From Pseudomonadota bacterium (GTDB lineage: Bacteria; Pseudomonadota; Gammaproteobacteria; Burkholderiales; Burkholderiaceae_C): DNA of 64,000 nucleotides. A program made the position numbers and the translations under genes. The stretch covers positions 1 to 64,000 of the forward strand of contig JAKOZT010000073.1 in assembly GCA_029779845.1 (NCBI GenBank), in the 5' to 3' direction. The notes under the pieces are model-generated. The model saw only the letters and a program-made list of their open reading frames with translations, was not told the DNA's origin and did not search any database. Each line of letters begins with the position of its first letter. Within the stretch, counting starts at the first letter, position 1. Of this stretch, positions 42,823-52,190 are shown in pieces.

Positions 42823-43689
42823 ATGAGCCTCGAATCCCTGCGCATCCTGGTGCCCGAGCCGCTCGGCGAGGGCGTGCAGGCCTCGCTGGCCGTCTCGGCG
42901 GCCGGGCCGTTCGACGTGATGAGCCTGCCGGCCGACGCCCCCTTCGATGCCGGCGACTTCGACGCCGTGCTGCTGCTGCAGCGCACCGGCCTGGCCGACC
43001 TGCCCGCGCATGCCGCGGCGACCGCGCTGGTGGTGGTGGCCGAAGGGGAGGACGCCGCGCCGCTGCTCGATTGGCTGCGCCAGGGCGCGGCCGACGTGGT
43101 GGGCGTGCACGACCTGCGCTCGCCCGGCTTCGGCGCGCGGCTGCGCGTGGCGGTGGAGCGCCGCCGCATCGAGCGCGAGGCGCGCCAGGCCTACGCCACC
43201 GACCTCGCCACCGGGCTGCCGCACCGCCAGCAGCTGGTCGAGCACATGAGCCATCTGATCGCGCTGCGCGAGCGCCAGCCGGCGCCGATGGCGGTGCTGG
43301 TGCTGCGCATCGAGGGCTTCGAGAGCGTGGCCGCGCGCTTCGGCCGCGAGGCGGCCAACGTGCTGCGCCGCAAGCTCGCCGTGCGCCTGCGCGCCGGCGT
43401 GCGCGCCAGCGACGTGGTGGCCGCGCTGGGCGACGACAGCTACGCGGTGCTGCTGGCCGCGCTGCTGGCGCCCGGCGACGCGGCGCACGTCGGCGCCAAG
43501 CTGCTGACGGTGCTGCGCGCGCCCTTCCAGGTGGCCGGGCAGGAGGCGCTGCTGGCCGCCGCGCTGGGCATCGCGCTGCACCTGCGCGACGGCGCCCAGC
43601 CGGAAGCCCTGCTGGCGCGCGCCGCTGCGCTCGCCGCCGGCGCGCCCGCCGAGGGCCGCCTCAGCGGCGCGGCGGCGAACGACGGCTGA
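42823..43689 (+). CDS. Degenerate GGDEF-type protein with receiver-like N-terminus
   Basis: The 288-residue protein has an N-terminal half resembling a receiver or response-regulator fold (DFDAVLLLQRTGLADLPAHA, LLDWLRQGAADVVGVHDLRS) and a C-terminal half resembling a diguanylate cyclase (DLATGLPHRQQLVEHMSHLI, VLVLRIEGFESVAARFGREA). The signature GGDEF loop is replaced by LGDDS (about residue 206), so cyclic-di-GMP synthesis is unlikely; a binding or regulatory role is possible. The classic phospho-Asp pocket in the N-terminal half is not obvious. AAGGAG precedes ATG 42823. It converges on gabD with a 3-base gap. Confidence 0.7.
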   Translation: MSLESLRILVPEPLGEGVQASLAVSAAGPFDVMSLPADAPFDAGDFDAVLLLQRTGLADLPAHAAATALVVVAEGEDAAPLLDWLRQGAADVVGVHDLRSPGFGARLRVAVERRRIEREARQAYATDLATGLPHRQQLVEHMSHLIALRERQPAPMAVLVLRIEGFESVAARFGREAANVLRRKLAVRLRAGVRASDVVAALGDDSYAVLLAALLAPGDAAHVGAKLLTVLRAPFQVAGQEALLAAALGIALHLRDGAQPEALLARAAALAAGAPAEGRLSGAAANDG

Positions 43690-43692
43690 GCG

Positions 43693-45171
43693 TCATTTCA
43701 GGATATCGCCCAGGCACAGGTACTTGATCTCGACGTAGTCGTCGATCCCGTGGTGCGAGCCCTCGCGCCCCAGCCCCGATTGCTTGACGCCGCCGAAGGG
43801 CACTTCCGCCGTCGAGATCAGCCCGGTATTGATGCCCACCATGCCGTACTCCAGCGCCTCGCCGACGCGGAAGATGCGGCCCACGTCGCGGCTGTAGAAG
43901 TAGCTCGCCAGGCCGAACTCGGTGTTGTTGGCCATCGCGATGGCCTCGGCCTCGGTCTTGAAGCGGAACACCGGCGCCACCGGGCCGAAGGTCTCTTCCC
44001 TCGCGCACAGCATCTCGCTGGTCACCTCGGCCAGCACCGTCGGCGTGTAGAAGCGCTCGCCGATCTTCGTGCCGCCCACCACCACCTTGGCGCCCTTGCT
44101 CACCGCGTCGGCGACGTGGCGTTCCACCTTCCCGATCGCCTGGTCGTCGATCAGCGGGCCCTGGCTGATGCCGGCCTCGAAGCCGTTGCCGACCTTGATG
44201 CCTTTTGCCTTCTCGGCAAGCTTGGCGACGAAGGCGTCGTACACGCCGTCCTGCACGTAGAGCCGGTTCGCGCACACGCAGGTCTGGCCGGCGTTGCGGT
44301 ACTTGCTGACCATCGCGCCCTCGACGGCGCTGTCCAGGTCGGCGTCGTCGAAGACGATGAAGGGCGCGTTGCCGCCGAGTTCGAGGCTGAGCTTCTTGAC
44401 CGTCGGAGCGCATTGCGCGGCGAGGATGCGGCCGACCTCGGTGGAGCCGGTGAACGACAGATGGCGCACGATGTCGCTCGCGCACAGCCGCTTGCCGACG
44501 GCGATCGAGTTGTCGGCGTCGGCGGTGACGATGTTCAGCACGCCAGCCGGCATGCCGGCGCGCTGCGCGAGTTCGGCCACCGCGAGCGCCGACAGCGGCG
44601 TCTGCTCGGCCGGCTTGATCACCACCGGGCAGCCGGCGGCCAGCGCCGGCGCGACCTTGCGCGTGATCATTGCGATCGGGAAGTTCCACGGCGTGATCGC
44701 CGCGCACACGCCCATCGCCTGCTTGATGACGAGGTAGCGCTTGTTGGCGTCGGTGGTGGGCACCGTCTCGCCGTAGACGCGCTTGGCTTCCTCGGCGAAC
44801 CATTCGAGGAAGCTGGCGCCGTAGCCCACCTCGCCCTTCGCTTCGGCCAGCGGCTTGCCCTGCTCGGCGGTCATGATGCGCGCCAGGTCGTCGGCGTGCT
44901 GGTGCAGCAGCGCGAACCACTTCATCAGGATCGCGCCGCGCTCCTTGGCGGTCTTGGCGCGCCAGGCGGGCCAGGCCTTGTCGGCGGCCTTCAGCGCGGC
45001 GTCGGTCTCGGCGGCGCCGAGGTTGGCCACGTCGGCGAGCTTGCCGCCGGTGGCCGGGTCGTGCACCGCGAAGCGGCTCGTGCCCGCCACCCATTCGCCG
45101 TTGATCAGCGCATCGGTCTTCAGCAGCGAGGCGTCGGCCAGCGTGGCCAGCGGCGAGGTCTTCATGTCCAT
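43693..45171 (-). CDS. gabD: NAD(P)-dependent succinate-semialdehyde dehydrogenase
   Basis: The 492-residue aldehyde dehydrogenase oxidises succinate semialdehyde to succinate, the last step of GABA breakdown. Visible features: [20 protein letters not shown] (Asn of the active site), [37 protein letters not shown] (general-base Glu) and [20 protein letters not shown] with catalytic Cys. The C-terminal [20 protein letters not shown] and [17 protein letters not shown] match the GabD subfamily. ATG 45171 was preferred over 45198 because it has an upstream GGAG and fits family length. No gabT neighbour is present. Other semialdehydes could be substrates. Confidence 0.9.
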   Translation of the reverse strand: MDMKTSPLATLADASLLKTDALINGEWVAGTSRFAVHDPATGGKLADVANLGAAETDAALKAADKAWPAWRAKTAKERGAILMKWFALLHQHADDLARIMTAEQGKPLAEAKGEVGYGASFLEWFAEEAKRVYGETVPTTDANKRYLVIKQAMGVCAAITPWNFPIAMITRKVAPALAAGCPVVIKPAEQTPLSALAVAELAQRAGMPAGVLNIVTADADNSIAVGKRLCASDIVRHLSFTGSTEVGRILAAQCAPTVKKLSLELGGNAPFIVFDDADLDSAVEGAMVSKYRNAGQTCVCANRLYVQDGVYDAFVAKLAEKAKGIKVGNGFEAGISQGPLIDDQAIGKVERHVADAVSKGAKVVVGGTKIGERFYTPTVLAEVTSEMLCAREETFGPVAPVFRFKTEAEAIAMANNTEFGLASYFYSRDVGRIFRVGEALEYGMVGINTGLISTAEVPFGGVKQSGLGREGSHHGIDDYVEIKYLCLGDILK

Positions 45172-45248
45172 GTCGTGTCTCCGTAGGCAGCCCGACACTG
45201 TACTGCGCCTGCCCGATGCCCAGAGGCCCGCCGGTAGAATTCCGGCCC

Positions 45249-47876
45249 ATGAAAGCCTCCGAGATCCGCCAAGCGTTCCTGAAGTTCTTCGAATCGAAGG
45301 GCCATGCCATCGTGCCCTCCAGCCCGGTGATTCCGGGCGACGACCCGACGCTGCTGTTCACCAACGCCGGGATGAACCAGTTCAAGGACGTCTTCCTCGG
45401 CTTCGACAAGCGGCCCTACAGCCGCGCGACGACCTCGCAGAAATGCATCCGCGCCGGCGGCAAGCACAACGACCTGGAGAACGTCGGCTACACCGCGCGG
45501 CACCACACCGTCTTCGAGATGCTGGGCAACTTCAGCTTCGGCGACTACTTCAAGAAGGACGCGATCCGCTACGCCTGGGAGCTGCTGACCGAGGTCTTCA
45601 AGCTGCCGAAGGACAAGCTCTGGGTCACGGTGTATGCCGAGGACGACGAGGCCTACCAGATCTGGAACGAAGACGTCGGCGTGCCGGCCGAGCGCATCGT
45701 GCGCATCGGCGACAACAAGGGCGCGCGCTACGCCAGCGACAACTTCTGGATGATGGGCGACACCGGCCCCTGCGGCCCGTGCACCGAGATCTTCTACGAC
45801 CACGGCCCCGAGATTCCCGGCGGCCCGCCGGGCTCGCCCGACGAGGACGGCGACCGCTACATCGAGATCTGGAACAACGTGTTCATGCAGTTCAACCGCG
45901 ACGAAGCGGGCGTGATGCACAAGCTGCCCAGGCCGAGCGTGGACACCGGCATGGGGCTGGAGCGCATCGCGGCGGTGCTGCAGCACGTGCACTCGAACTA
46001 CGAGATCGACCTGTTCGTCAACCTGCTGGCGGCGGCCAAGCGGGTCGTCGATGCGGCCGGCGCGGGCGACTGCGACAAGGATTCGCCGTCGCTGAAGGTG
46101 ATTGCCGACCACATCCGCGCCTGCACCTTCACGGTGACGGACGGCGTGATTCCCGGCAACGAGGGCCGCGGCTACGTGCTGCGCCGCATCGCGCGGCGCG
46201 CCATCCGCCACGGCTACAAGCTGGGCGCGCGCAAGCCCTTCTTCCACGCGCTGGTGGCGCCGCTGGTCGAGGAGATGGGCGAGGCCTACCTCGAGCTGAA
46301 GCGCGAGAAGCTGCGTGTCACCGAGGTGCTGAAGCAGGAGGAAGAGCGCTTCTTCCAGACCATCGCCAACGGCATGGAGATCCTCGAAGCGGCGCTGGCC
46401 GGCGGCACCAGGCAGATCGACGGCGAGACCGCCTTCAAGCTGCACGACACCTACGGCTTCCCGCTCGACCTGACCGCCGACGTGTGCCGCGAGCGCGGCG
46501 TGACGGTCGATTCGGCCGGCTTCGAAGCCGCGATGAACCGCCAGCGCGAGCAGGCGCGTGCCGCCGGCAAGTTCAAGATGGCCGCCGGGCTGGAATACGA
46601 CGGCGCGGCGACGGCCTTCCACGGCTACGAGCACCTGGTGTGCGAGCACAGCAAGGTGACGGCGATCTACGTCGACGGCACGCCGGTGACCAGGGCGCGT
46701 GCGGGCGACGACGTGGTGATCGTGCTCGACCACACGCCCTTCTACGCCGAGAGCGGCGGCCAGGCGGGCGACAGCGGCGAACTGCGCAACGCGCGCTCGC
46801 GCGTGATCGTCGAAGACACCATCAAGGTGCAGGCCGCGGTGCACGGGCACAGCGGCCGCGTCGTCGAAGGCGAGGTCGAGATCGGTGACGAGTTCGTCGC
46901 GCGCGTCGATGCCGAGCAGCGTGCCAGGACCATGCGCAACCACAGCGTCACGCACCTGATGCACAAGGCGCTGCGCGAGGTGCTGGGCGGGCACGTGCAG
47001 CAGAAGGGCTCGCTCGTGAATGCCGAGCGCACGCGCTTCGACTTCGCGCACAACGCGCCGGTGACCGAGGCGCAGATCGAGCGCATCGAGGCGATCGTCA
47101 ATGCCGAGATCCTCGCCAACGCGGTGACGCAGGCGCGCGTGATGCCCATCGAGGAAGCGCAGAAGTCCGGCGCGATGATGCTGTTCGGCGAGAAGTACGG
47201 CGACGAGGTGCGCGTGCTCGACATCGGCTCGAGCCGCGAGCTGTGCGGCGGCACGCACGTGCAGCGCACCGGCGACATCGGCCTGTTCAAGATCGTCGCC
47301 GAGAGCGGCGTGGCGGCAGGCATCCGGCGCGTCGAGGCGGTGACCGGCGACAACGCGCTGGCCTACCTGCAATCGCTGGAAGGCACGGTGAACCGCATCG
47401 CCGGCACGCTGAAGGCGGCGCCCGCCGAAGTGCCGGCGCGCCTGGCGCAGGTGCTCGATCAGGTCAAGGCCTTGGAGAAGGAACTCGCGGCGCTGAAGGG
47501 CAAGCTGGCGTCCTCGCAAGGCGACGAACTGCTCGCCCGCGCGGTCGACGTCAAGGGCCTGAAGGTGCTCGCCGCGCAGCTCGACGGCGCCGACGCCAAG
47601 GCGCTGCGCGAGACGCTCGACAAGCTCAAGGACAAGCTCAAGAGCGCCGCCATCGTGCTGGCCACGGTGGAAGGCGGCAAGGTGCAGCTCGCCGCCGGCG
47701 TGACCAGTGATGCGGTGGCGAAGGTGAAGGCCGGCGAGCTGGTCAACTTCGTCGCCCAGCAGGTCGGCGGCAAGGGCGGCGGCAAGCCCGACATGGCGAT
47801 GGCGGGCGGCACCGAGCCGGCCAAGCTGGCCGGCGCGCTGGCGTCGGTGCAGGGCTGGGTGGCGGAACGCACCTGA
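45249..47876 (+). CDS. alaS: Alanyl-tRNA synthetase
   Basis: The 875-residue class II synthetase charges tRNA-Ala. The N-terminal aminoacylation domain contains [20 protein letters not shown] and [20 protein letters not shown]. The editing domain has [20 protein letters not shown] (HxxxH, about residue 566) and [20 protein letters not shown] (CxGxH, about residue 665). The C-terminal oligomerisation (C-Ala) part ends [16 protein letters not shown]. Length matches the bacterial enzyme. ATG 45249 is the family start. It is followed by a block of palindromic repeats that probably ends the transcript. Confidence 0.97.
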   Translation: MKASEIRQAFLKFFESKGHAIVPSSPVIPGDDPTLLFTNAGMNQFKDVFLGFDKRPYSRATTSQKCIRAGGKHNDLENVGYTARHHTVFEMLGNFSFGDYFKKDAIRYAWELLTEVFKLPKDKLWVTVYAEDDEAYQIWNEDVGVPAERIVRIGDNKGARYASDNFWMMGDTGPCGPCTEIFYDHGPEIPGGPPGSPDEDGDRYIEIWNNVFMQFNRDEAGVMHKLPRPSVDTGMGLERIAAVLQHVHSNYEIDLFVNLLAAAKRVVDAAGAGDCDKDSPSLKVIADHIRACTFTVTDGVIPGNEGRGYVLRRIARRAIRHGYKLGARKPFFHALVAPLVEEMGEAYLELKREKLRVTEVLKQEEERFFQTIANGMEILEAALAGGTRQIDGETAFKLHDTYGFPLDLTADVCRERGVTVDSAGFEAAMNRQREQARAAGKFKMAAGLEYDGAATAFHGYEHLVCEHSKVTAIYVDGTPVTRARAGDDVVIVLDHTPFYAESGGQAGDSGELRNARSRVIVEDTIKVQAAVHGHSGRVVEGEVEIGDEFVARVDAEQRARTMRNHSVTHLMHKALREVLGGHVQQKGSLVNAERTRFDFAHNAPVTEAQIERIEAIVNAEILANAVTQARVMPIEEAQKSGAMMLFGEKYGDEVRVLDIGSSRELCGGTHVQRTGDIGLFKIVAESGVAAGIRRVEAVTGDNALAYLQSLEGTVNRIAGTLKAAPAEVPARLAQVLDQVKALEKELAALKGKLASSQGDELLARAVDVKGLKVLAAQLDGADAKALRETLDKLKDKLKSAAIVLATVEGGKVQLAAGVTSDAVAKVKAGELVNFVAQQVGGKGGGKPDMAMAGGTEPAKLAGALASVQGWVAERT

Positions 47877-47890
47877 GATCGGGTAGACCC

Positions 47891-48021
47891 CCGTTTGGGC
47901 TGAGCTCGTCGAAGCCCTTCGACAGGCTCAGGGCGAGCGGGGTCTCCTTCCGATCATCCTGAGCAGGGCCTGAGCTTGCCGAAGGCCCGTGTCGAAGGGC
48001 AGGCTCAGGGCGAACGGAGGT
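47891..48021. repeat. Palindromic intergenic repeats (REP-like), probable bidirectional terminator
   Basis: Two long imperfect palindromes fill the gap between the convergent alaS and chaN genes. The first (47891-47941) pairs GGCTGAGC...GTCGAAG with CTTCGACAGGCTCAGGGC. The second (about 47948-48021) contains CTGAGC...GCCGAAGG and GTCGAAGGGCAGGCTCAGGG. The shared core (TTCGACA-GGCTCAGGGCGA-CGG) occurs twice. I know similar GC-rich repeats from many Burkholderiales genomes. Such hairpins between convergent genes can stop transcription from both sides. Confidence 0.75.
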
Positions 48022-48822
48022 CTATGCCGCCGGCTTCTTCTTCAAGCGCTCGGCCAGCCCCTCGCACGGGTCCGGCCGCGGCTTGAACTTCGCGCTGCGC
48101 AGCTCGTCGGCCGCCAGGCCGCCGGCGGCCGGGCCGAAGATCACCACGTGCATGCTGGGCGCGCCTTCGCGCAGCGCCAGGTGCAGCGGCACGCCGCGGT
48201 CGCGCGAGGCGTGCTGCGCGCCGGTCAGCAGCGCGACGCGCTGGCCGGGGCGCAGCGCGGCGGCCACGGTCTCGGCCATGCTCTGGTCGCGCCCGATCTG
48301 GATGCGCACCATGCCGGGCTCCTGGGCCGCCGGCAGCAGGCCGCAGTGGCCGTCGCGCACGGCGGCGGCGATCTTCTCGCGCACCGCTGCGTCGAGCAGC
48401 GCGTCGCGGCTCGCGTCGGCCATCGTCGCGCGCATCTGCGCGCGCGGCAGGTTGCCGCCCAGCACCGGCACGCCGGCGCGCACCGCGGCCATCACCACGC
48501 CTTCGTAGACCGGCCATTCCCAGCCGCTCCAGGCGAGGGCCTCGCGCACCCGCGCCGCATCGGCGTCGCGCGGCAGGCCGGCGCTGCTGCGGCCGCGCTC
48601 GGCCATCTCGATCACCAGCGCGGCCAGATGTCCCTCGGCGGCGAGCTGCGCCACCGCCTGTGCGGTCTGGCGCTGGTGGTCGGGCTGGTCGTGCTGTTCG
48701 CCGAACACCAGCACCTGCGCGTCGGGCAGGGGCGGCGGTGGCGGCGAGGCGCAGGCGGCCAGGGCGAGTGGCAGGGCGGCGAGCAGGGGGCGCAGGGATC
48801 GTGGCATGTCGGGTGTGATCAT
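48022..48822 (-). CDS. ChaN-family lipoprotein
   Basis: The 266-residue protein has a lipoprotein signal (LALAACAS, Cys about residue 24) after [13 protein letters not shown]. The body shows the ChaN/EreA-like pattern [20 protein letters not shown] (Glu-His pair), [10 protein letters not shown] and [20 protein letters not shown]. ChaN-like proteins are iron-regulated outer membrane lipoproteins that bind heme in Campylobacter; the role here is unknown. Start ATG 48822 overlaps the stop of ybdK (ATGA), so the two are coupled; ATG 48807 is an alternative. It ends beside the repeat block. Confidence 0.85.
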   Translation of the reverse strand: MITPDMPRSLRPLLAALPLALAACASPPPPPLPDAQVLVFGEQHDQPDHQRQTAQAVAQLAAEGHLAALVIEMAERGRSSAGLPRDADAARVREALAWSGWEWPVYEGVVMAAVRAGVPVLGGNLPRAQMRATMADASRDALLDAAVREKIAAAVRDGHCGLLPAAQEPGMVRIQIGRDQSMAETVAAALRPGQRVALLTGAQHASRDRGVPLHLALREGAPSMHVVIFGPAAGGLAADELRSAKFKPRPDPCEGLAERLKKKPAA

Positions 48823-49934
48823 CCGCCCATCCAGCGCTGCGCGGCGGCTTCCACCACCGCCGACAGCGGCCGGCCGCCGTCGCGCTGGCTGCGCAGCCAT
48901 TGCGCGTCGTTGCCGGCGAACAGGCTGTCGCGGATCAGGTTGGAGGCGTCGAGCGCCTGCAGGTCGAGCGCATGCTCGTCGATGCGCGCCAGCGTGCGCA
49001 GGATGTCGTCGCGCAGGCGATGCCGCTCCTTGGTCTTGGGGTCGACGATCTCGCCGTCGAGCCCGAAGCGGCAGGCCTGGAAGCGGTTGAAGGTGTAGAC
49101 GAGGTAGTCGTCTTCCGAAGGTTCGAAGGGCCGGCTCTCGCGCAGGTGGCGGCAGATGCATTGCAGGTAGCAGGCCAGCGCGGCGGCCTTCTCCACCGTC
49201 AGCGGCGTGTCGCACACGCGCAGCTCGATGGTGCCGAACTCGGGCTTGGGGCGGATGTCCCAGTAGAAGTCCTTCATCGAGTTGACGACACCGGTGCTGG
49301 TCATCTTGTCGAAGAACTTCTCGAACTCGTCCCAGCCCAGGCAGAAGGGCGCGCGGCCCGACAGCGGGAAGGCGAACACCGAGTTCAGGCGCGCCGAGTC
49401 GAAGCCGGTGTCCACGCCCTGCACGTAGGGCGACGAGGCCGACAGCGCGATGAAGTGGGGTACGTAGCGCGACAGCGCGTGCAGCAGCCACAGCGCGCGG
49501 TCGCCGTCCTCGCAGCCCACGTGCACGTGCTGGCCGAATACGGTGAACTGCTTGGCGAGGTAGCCGTACAGCTCGCTGATGTAGTGGAAGCGCTCGCCGG
49601 GGAAGATCTTCTGCTCGCTCCAGTGCTGGTAGGCGTGCGTGCCGCCGCCGGCGATGCCGATGTTGAGCTTGCGCGCGCCGCGCGCGAGCTGGTCGCGCAG
49701 GTCGCGCAGCTCGGTGACGAGCGTGCCGTGCTGGCGCTGGATCGAGGTGCCGATCTCGATCATGCTGCGCGTGATCTCGGGCTTCACGTCCCACGCGCCG
49801 CTGTGGTTGGCGAGCACGCGCAGCAGGTCTTCGGCCTGCGGCGCGAGGTCGTAGTCGTGCGTGCTGACGAGCTGCAGTTCCAGCTCGACGCCCAGCGTCA
49901 GCGGCTCGGAGACGGTGAAGGGCTGCAGGGCCAT
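48819..49934 (-). CDS. ybdK: YbdK-type carboxylate-amine ligase (glutamate-cysteine ligase family 2)
   Basis: The 371-residue enzyme belongs to the GCS2 ATP-grasp-like family with weak glutamate-cysteine ligase activity in E. coli. Visible segments: [19 protein letters not shown] at the N-terminus, [30 protein letters not shown] near residue 135 (His-x-His), and [20 protein letters not shown] near residue 248. The start ATG follows immediately after a 9-bp perfect inverted repeat and has no Shine-Dalgarno site, which is unusual (see findings). The downstream ChaN gene overlaps its stop. Confidence 0.92.
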   Translation of the reverse strand: MALQPFTVSEPLTLGVELELQLVSTHDYDLAPQAEDLLRVLANHSGAWDVKPEITRSMIEIGTSIQRQHGTLVTELRDLRDQLARGARKLNIGIAGGGTHAYQHWSEQKIFPGERFHYISELYGYLAKQFTVFGQHVHVGCEDGDRALWLLHALSRYVPHFIALSASSPYVQGVDTGFDSARLNSVFAFPLSGRAPFCLGWDEFEKFFDKMTSTGVVNSMKDFYWDIRPKPEFGTIELRVCDTPLTVEKAAALACYLQCICRHLRESRPFEPSEDDYLVYTFNRFQACRFGLDGEIVDPKTKERHRLRDDILRTLARIDEHALDLQALDASNLIRDSLFAGNDAQWLRSQRDGGRPLSAVVEAAAQRWMGG

Positions 49935-49967
49935 GTCAGTGGCGCCCGGCCGCCCGAAGCCACTGAC
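49935..49967 (-). promoter_or_regulatory. Hairpin abutting the ybdK start codon
   Basis: On the minus strand GTCAGTGGC (49967-49959) and GCCACTGAC (49943-49935) form a perfect 9-bp stem with a 15-base GC-rich loop, and the second arm ends directly at the ATG of ybdK. No ribosome site is visible between. Such a structure may block or shape initiation, or be part of the neighbouring repeat. Confidence 0.5.
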
Positions 49968-50006
49968 ACGCCCCCTCGGGGGGCAGCGAACGAAGTGAGC
50001 GTGGGG
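49968..50006. repeat. GC-rich intergenic repeat with CCCCC/GGGGG hairpin
   Basis: The stretch CCCCCTCGGGGGGCAGCGA followed by ACGAAGTGAGCGTGGGGG contains a tight hairpin (49971-49983) and a second partner run of G at 50002-50006. It lies between the antiporter gene end (50018) and the ybdK start. The wording is familiar to me as a dispersed intergenic element in Comamonadaceae-like genomes. It may act as a terminator for the antiporter transcript, though there is no long T-run. Confidence 0.55.
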
Positions 50007-50017
50007 GTTTCATTTCT

Positions 50018-51283
50018 TCAGCTTTCGTTCGTTTCGTGCACCAGATGGCGCAGCGAGAGCTGGGTCCACACCGGGCCGGTCACCTGCATCAGCGTGGTGG
50101 CCAGCAGCAGCGCCTGCACGGTGGGCGTGTGCGCGCCGGGCAGCTGCGCGCTCCAGCCGAAGGTGTCGGCGGCCAGCAGCACCGCGAGGCTGCTCATCGG
50201 CTGCAGCGCGAGCGTCAGCGCGGCGGCCTGCTTGATGCTCAGCCCGCTGACCCTGGCCAGTCCGCCGATCGCCGCCGCGGTGCCGGCCAGGCGCGCCAGC
50301 ACGATCACGATCACCCACGGCCACAGCGTGGCCAGCCCGTCGAGCGTGAACAGCAGCCCGAGGCAGATGAACAGCAGCACGTTGAGCACCGCGCCGGCCG
50401 AGCCGAGGTGAGGCTCGACGGTCAGCGCATGCTGCATGCGCGCGCGCGCCGTCATGCCGGCCACCAGCAGCGCGAGCAGCGGCGAGAGCGTCCACTGCGC
50501 GGCCAGCATGCTGGCGATGATCACCAGCGCGATCTGCAGCACCGGCATCGCCGGCGTGCCGCGCACCAGCGGGCTGACGCGGTCGAGCACGAAGCCGCAG
50601 GCCAGCCCGAGCAGGAACGAGCCGCTGATCACCCACAGCGCGCTGATCGAGGCGCGCGTGAATTCCTCGGCCGGCGTGCCGCTGTCGGAGGCGAGCACGA
50701 TGCGCAGCACCTTCAGCCCCACCACCGCGACCACGGCGTTGAAGGCCGACATCATCAGCAGCCGCTCGGTCACCTGCCCGCGCGAGCGCGCCTCGTGGCT
50801 GACCGCCAGCACGATCACCGGCGAGGTCGACGCCGCCACCGTGCCGGCCACCGCCGCGGTGAGCCAGGGCGCGCCCAGCCACTTCAGCGCCACGGTGACG
50901 AACAGGCCGGCGAGCAGCGCCTGCAGCAGCGCGCTCGCCGCGAGCCAGGGGTTGTCGAGCAGCCAGCGCGGGCGGATGCGCGTGCCCAGCTCGAACAGCA
51001 GCGCGCCGATGGCGAGGTCGATCAGCGGCTTCCACGGATCGAGTTCCAGGCCCTGGAACAGGCGCAGCATCACCGGCCCGGCCACCGCGCCGGTCAGCAT
51101 GTGGCCGACGATGCGCGGGATGCGCCAGGTGCGGTGCAGCGTCTCGGCCAGCAGCACGGCCACCAGCATCAGCAGCGCGAGGCCCAGCACCGGGTCGGCG
51201 GCGCGCAGGCCGTCGAGCGTCCACAGCGGCGCGGAAGCGGCCGAGGCGGCGGAAGCGGCGGTGAGTGGCATGTCTGTCGTCAT
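50018..51283 (-). CDS. CPA2-type cation:proton antiporter
   Basis: The 421-residue membrane protein has about twelve hydrophobic helices and no C-terminal TrkA-N domain. Family segments: LLAETLHRTWRIPRIVGHML near residue 46, LIDLAIGALLFELGTRIRPR (the conserved E/LG region) and AGTVAASTSPVIVLAVSHEA. It belongs to the Kef/NapA-like Na+(K+)/H+ exchangers; the ion is unknown. A Ser/Ala-rich leader of about 20 residues precedes the first helix. It is divergent from lepB and upstream of ybdK, but the repeat between them may separate the transcripts. Confidence 0.88.
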   Translation of the reverse strand: MTTDMPLTAASAASAASAPLWTLDGLRAADPVLGLALLMLVAVLLAETLHRTWRIPRIVGHMLTGAVAGPVMLRLFQGLELDPWKPLIDLAIGALLFELGTRIRPRWLLDNPWLAASALLQALLAGLFVTVALKWLGAPWLTAAVAGTVAASTSPVIVLAVSHEARSRGQVTERLLMMSAFNAVVAVVGLKVLRIVLASDSGTPAEEFTRASISALWVISGSFLLGLACGFVLDRVSPLVRGTPAMPVLQIALVIIASMLAAQWTLSPLLALLVAGMTARARMQHALTVEPHLGSAGAVLNVLLFICLGLLFTLDGLATLWPWVIVIVLARLAGTAAAIGGLARVSGLSIKQAAALTLALQPMSSLAVLLAADTFGWSAQLPGAHTPTVQALLLATTLMQVTGPVWTQLSLRHLVHETNES

Positions 51284-51389
51284 GGGCCCGCGAATGTACT
51301 TCGCAATCGTGTTCGCGGCATGACCAACGGTTCCCTGCCGCGCATGCGGTTATAGGTGAAGCGACGGCTGATGAATAATTCGCCGCACC

Positions 51390-52190
51390 ATGCAGATCGG
51401 CTTTTCCGTCAACGAGATGCTCTTCCTCGCCACGCTGGTCACCGGCGCGGCCTGGCTCGCATGGCGGCTGCGCGTGCGCCGCCTCGGCGCCGAGCCGGCC
51501 CGCAAGCCCTGGTGGGTGCACCTCGGCGCCGAGCTGTTCGTCGTCGTCGCGCTGATGTTCAGCTGCCGCGTCGCGCTGGCCGACTGGCCGCGCGTGCCCT
51601 CGGGCTCGATGGAGCCGACGCTGCGCGTGGGCGACTACCTGCTCGTCAACCACCTCGCCTACGGCCCGCGCCTGCCCTTCACCAACACCGCGATCGAGAC
51701 CGGCGCGCCGCAGCGCGGCGACGTGGTGGTGTTCCGCTTCCCGAGCGACGTGTCGACCTTCTACGTCAAGCGCCTGATCGGCCTGCCCGGCGACGTGGTG
51801 CATTTCGAAGGCGGCGTGGTGCGCATCGGCGATGCGGCGCCGCAGGCCGAGCTGCTGGACGACGGCGCCCGCGCGGTGCCCGACGAAGACCGCGGCCAGT
51901 GGCGCCTGCGCGAGACGCTCGAAGGGCGCGCGCACGACATCAAGATCAACCCCTTCGTGCAGGGCCGCATGCCGCTCGCCGACGCGCTGGCCGGCCACTG
52001 CGAGCAGCCGCGCCCCGGCGCGTGGCGCTGCACGGTGCCCGCCGGCCACTACCTGATGCTCGGCGACAACCGCGACAATTCGATGGATTCGCGCGCCTGG
52101 GGACTGCTGCCGCACGAGCAGGTCTACGGCAAGGCGGTGCGCGTGCTGTTCAACTTCTCCGACTGGTCGCGCGCATGGACGCCGCTGTGA
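51390..52190 (+). CDS. lepB: Signal peptidase I
   Basis: The 266-residue protease removes signal peptides at the outer face of the inner membrane. Two N-terminal helices (residues about 8-25 and 48-63) precede VPSGSMEPTLRVGDYLLVNH with the catalytic Ser (about 73), and FYVKRLIGLPGDVVHFEGG with the catalytic Lys (about 126). GHYLMLGDNRDNSMDSRAWG is the conserved box E. Unlike the usual lepA-lepB-rnc-era setting, it stands before coaBC and dut, so it may be a second signal peptidase of this organism. The stop overlaps the coaBC start (TGATG). Confidence 0.95.
   Translation: MQIGFSVNEMLFLATLVTGAAWLAWRLRVRRLGAEPARKPWWVHLGAELFVVVALMFSCRVALADWPRVPSGSMEPTLRVGDYLLVNHLAYGPRLPFTNTAIETGAPQRGDVVVFRFPSDVSTFYVKRLIGLPGDVVHFEGGVVRIGDAAPQAELLDDGARAVPDEDRGQWRLRETLEGRAHDIKINPFVQGRMPLADALAGHCEQPRPGAWRCTVPAGHYLMLGDNRDNSMDSRAWGLLPHEQVYGKAVRVLFNFSDWSRAWTPL

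Noticed and set aside
42823..43689. Active diguanylate cyclase
   Set aside because: The GGDEF signature is replaced by LGDDS, which removes residues needed for catalysis.
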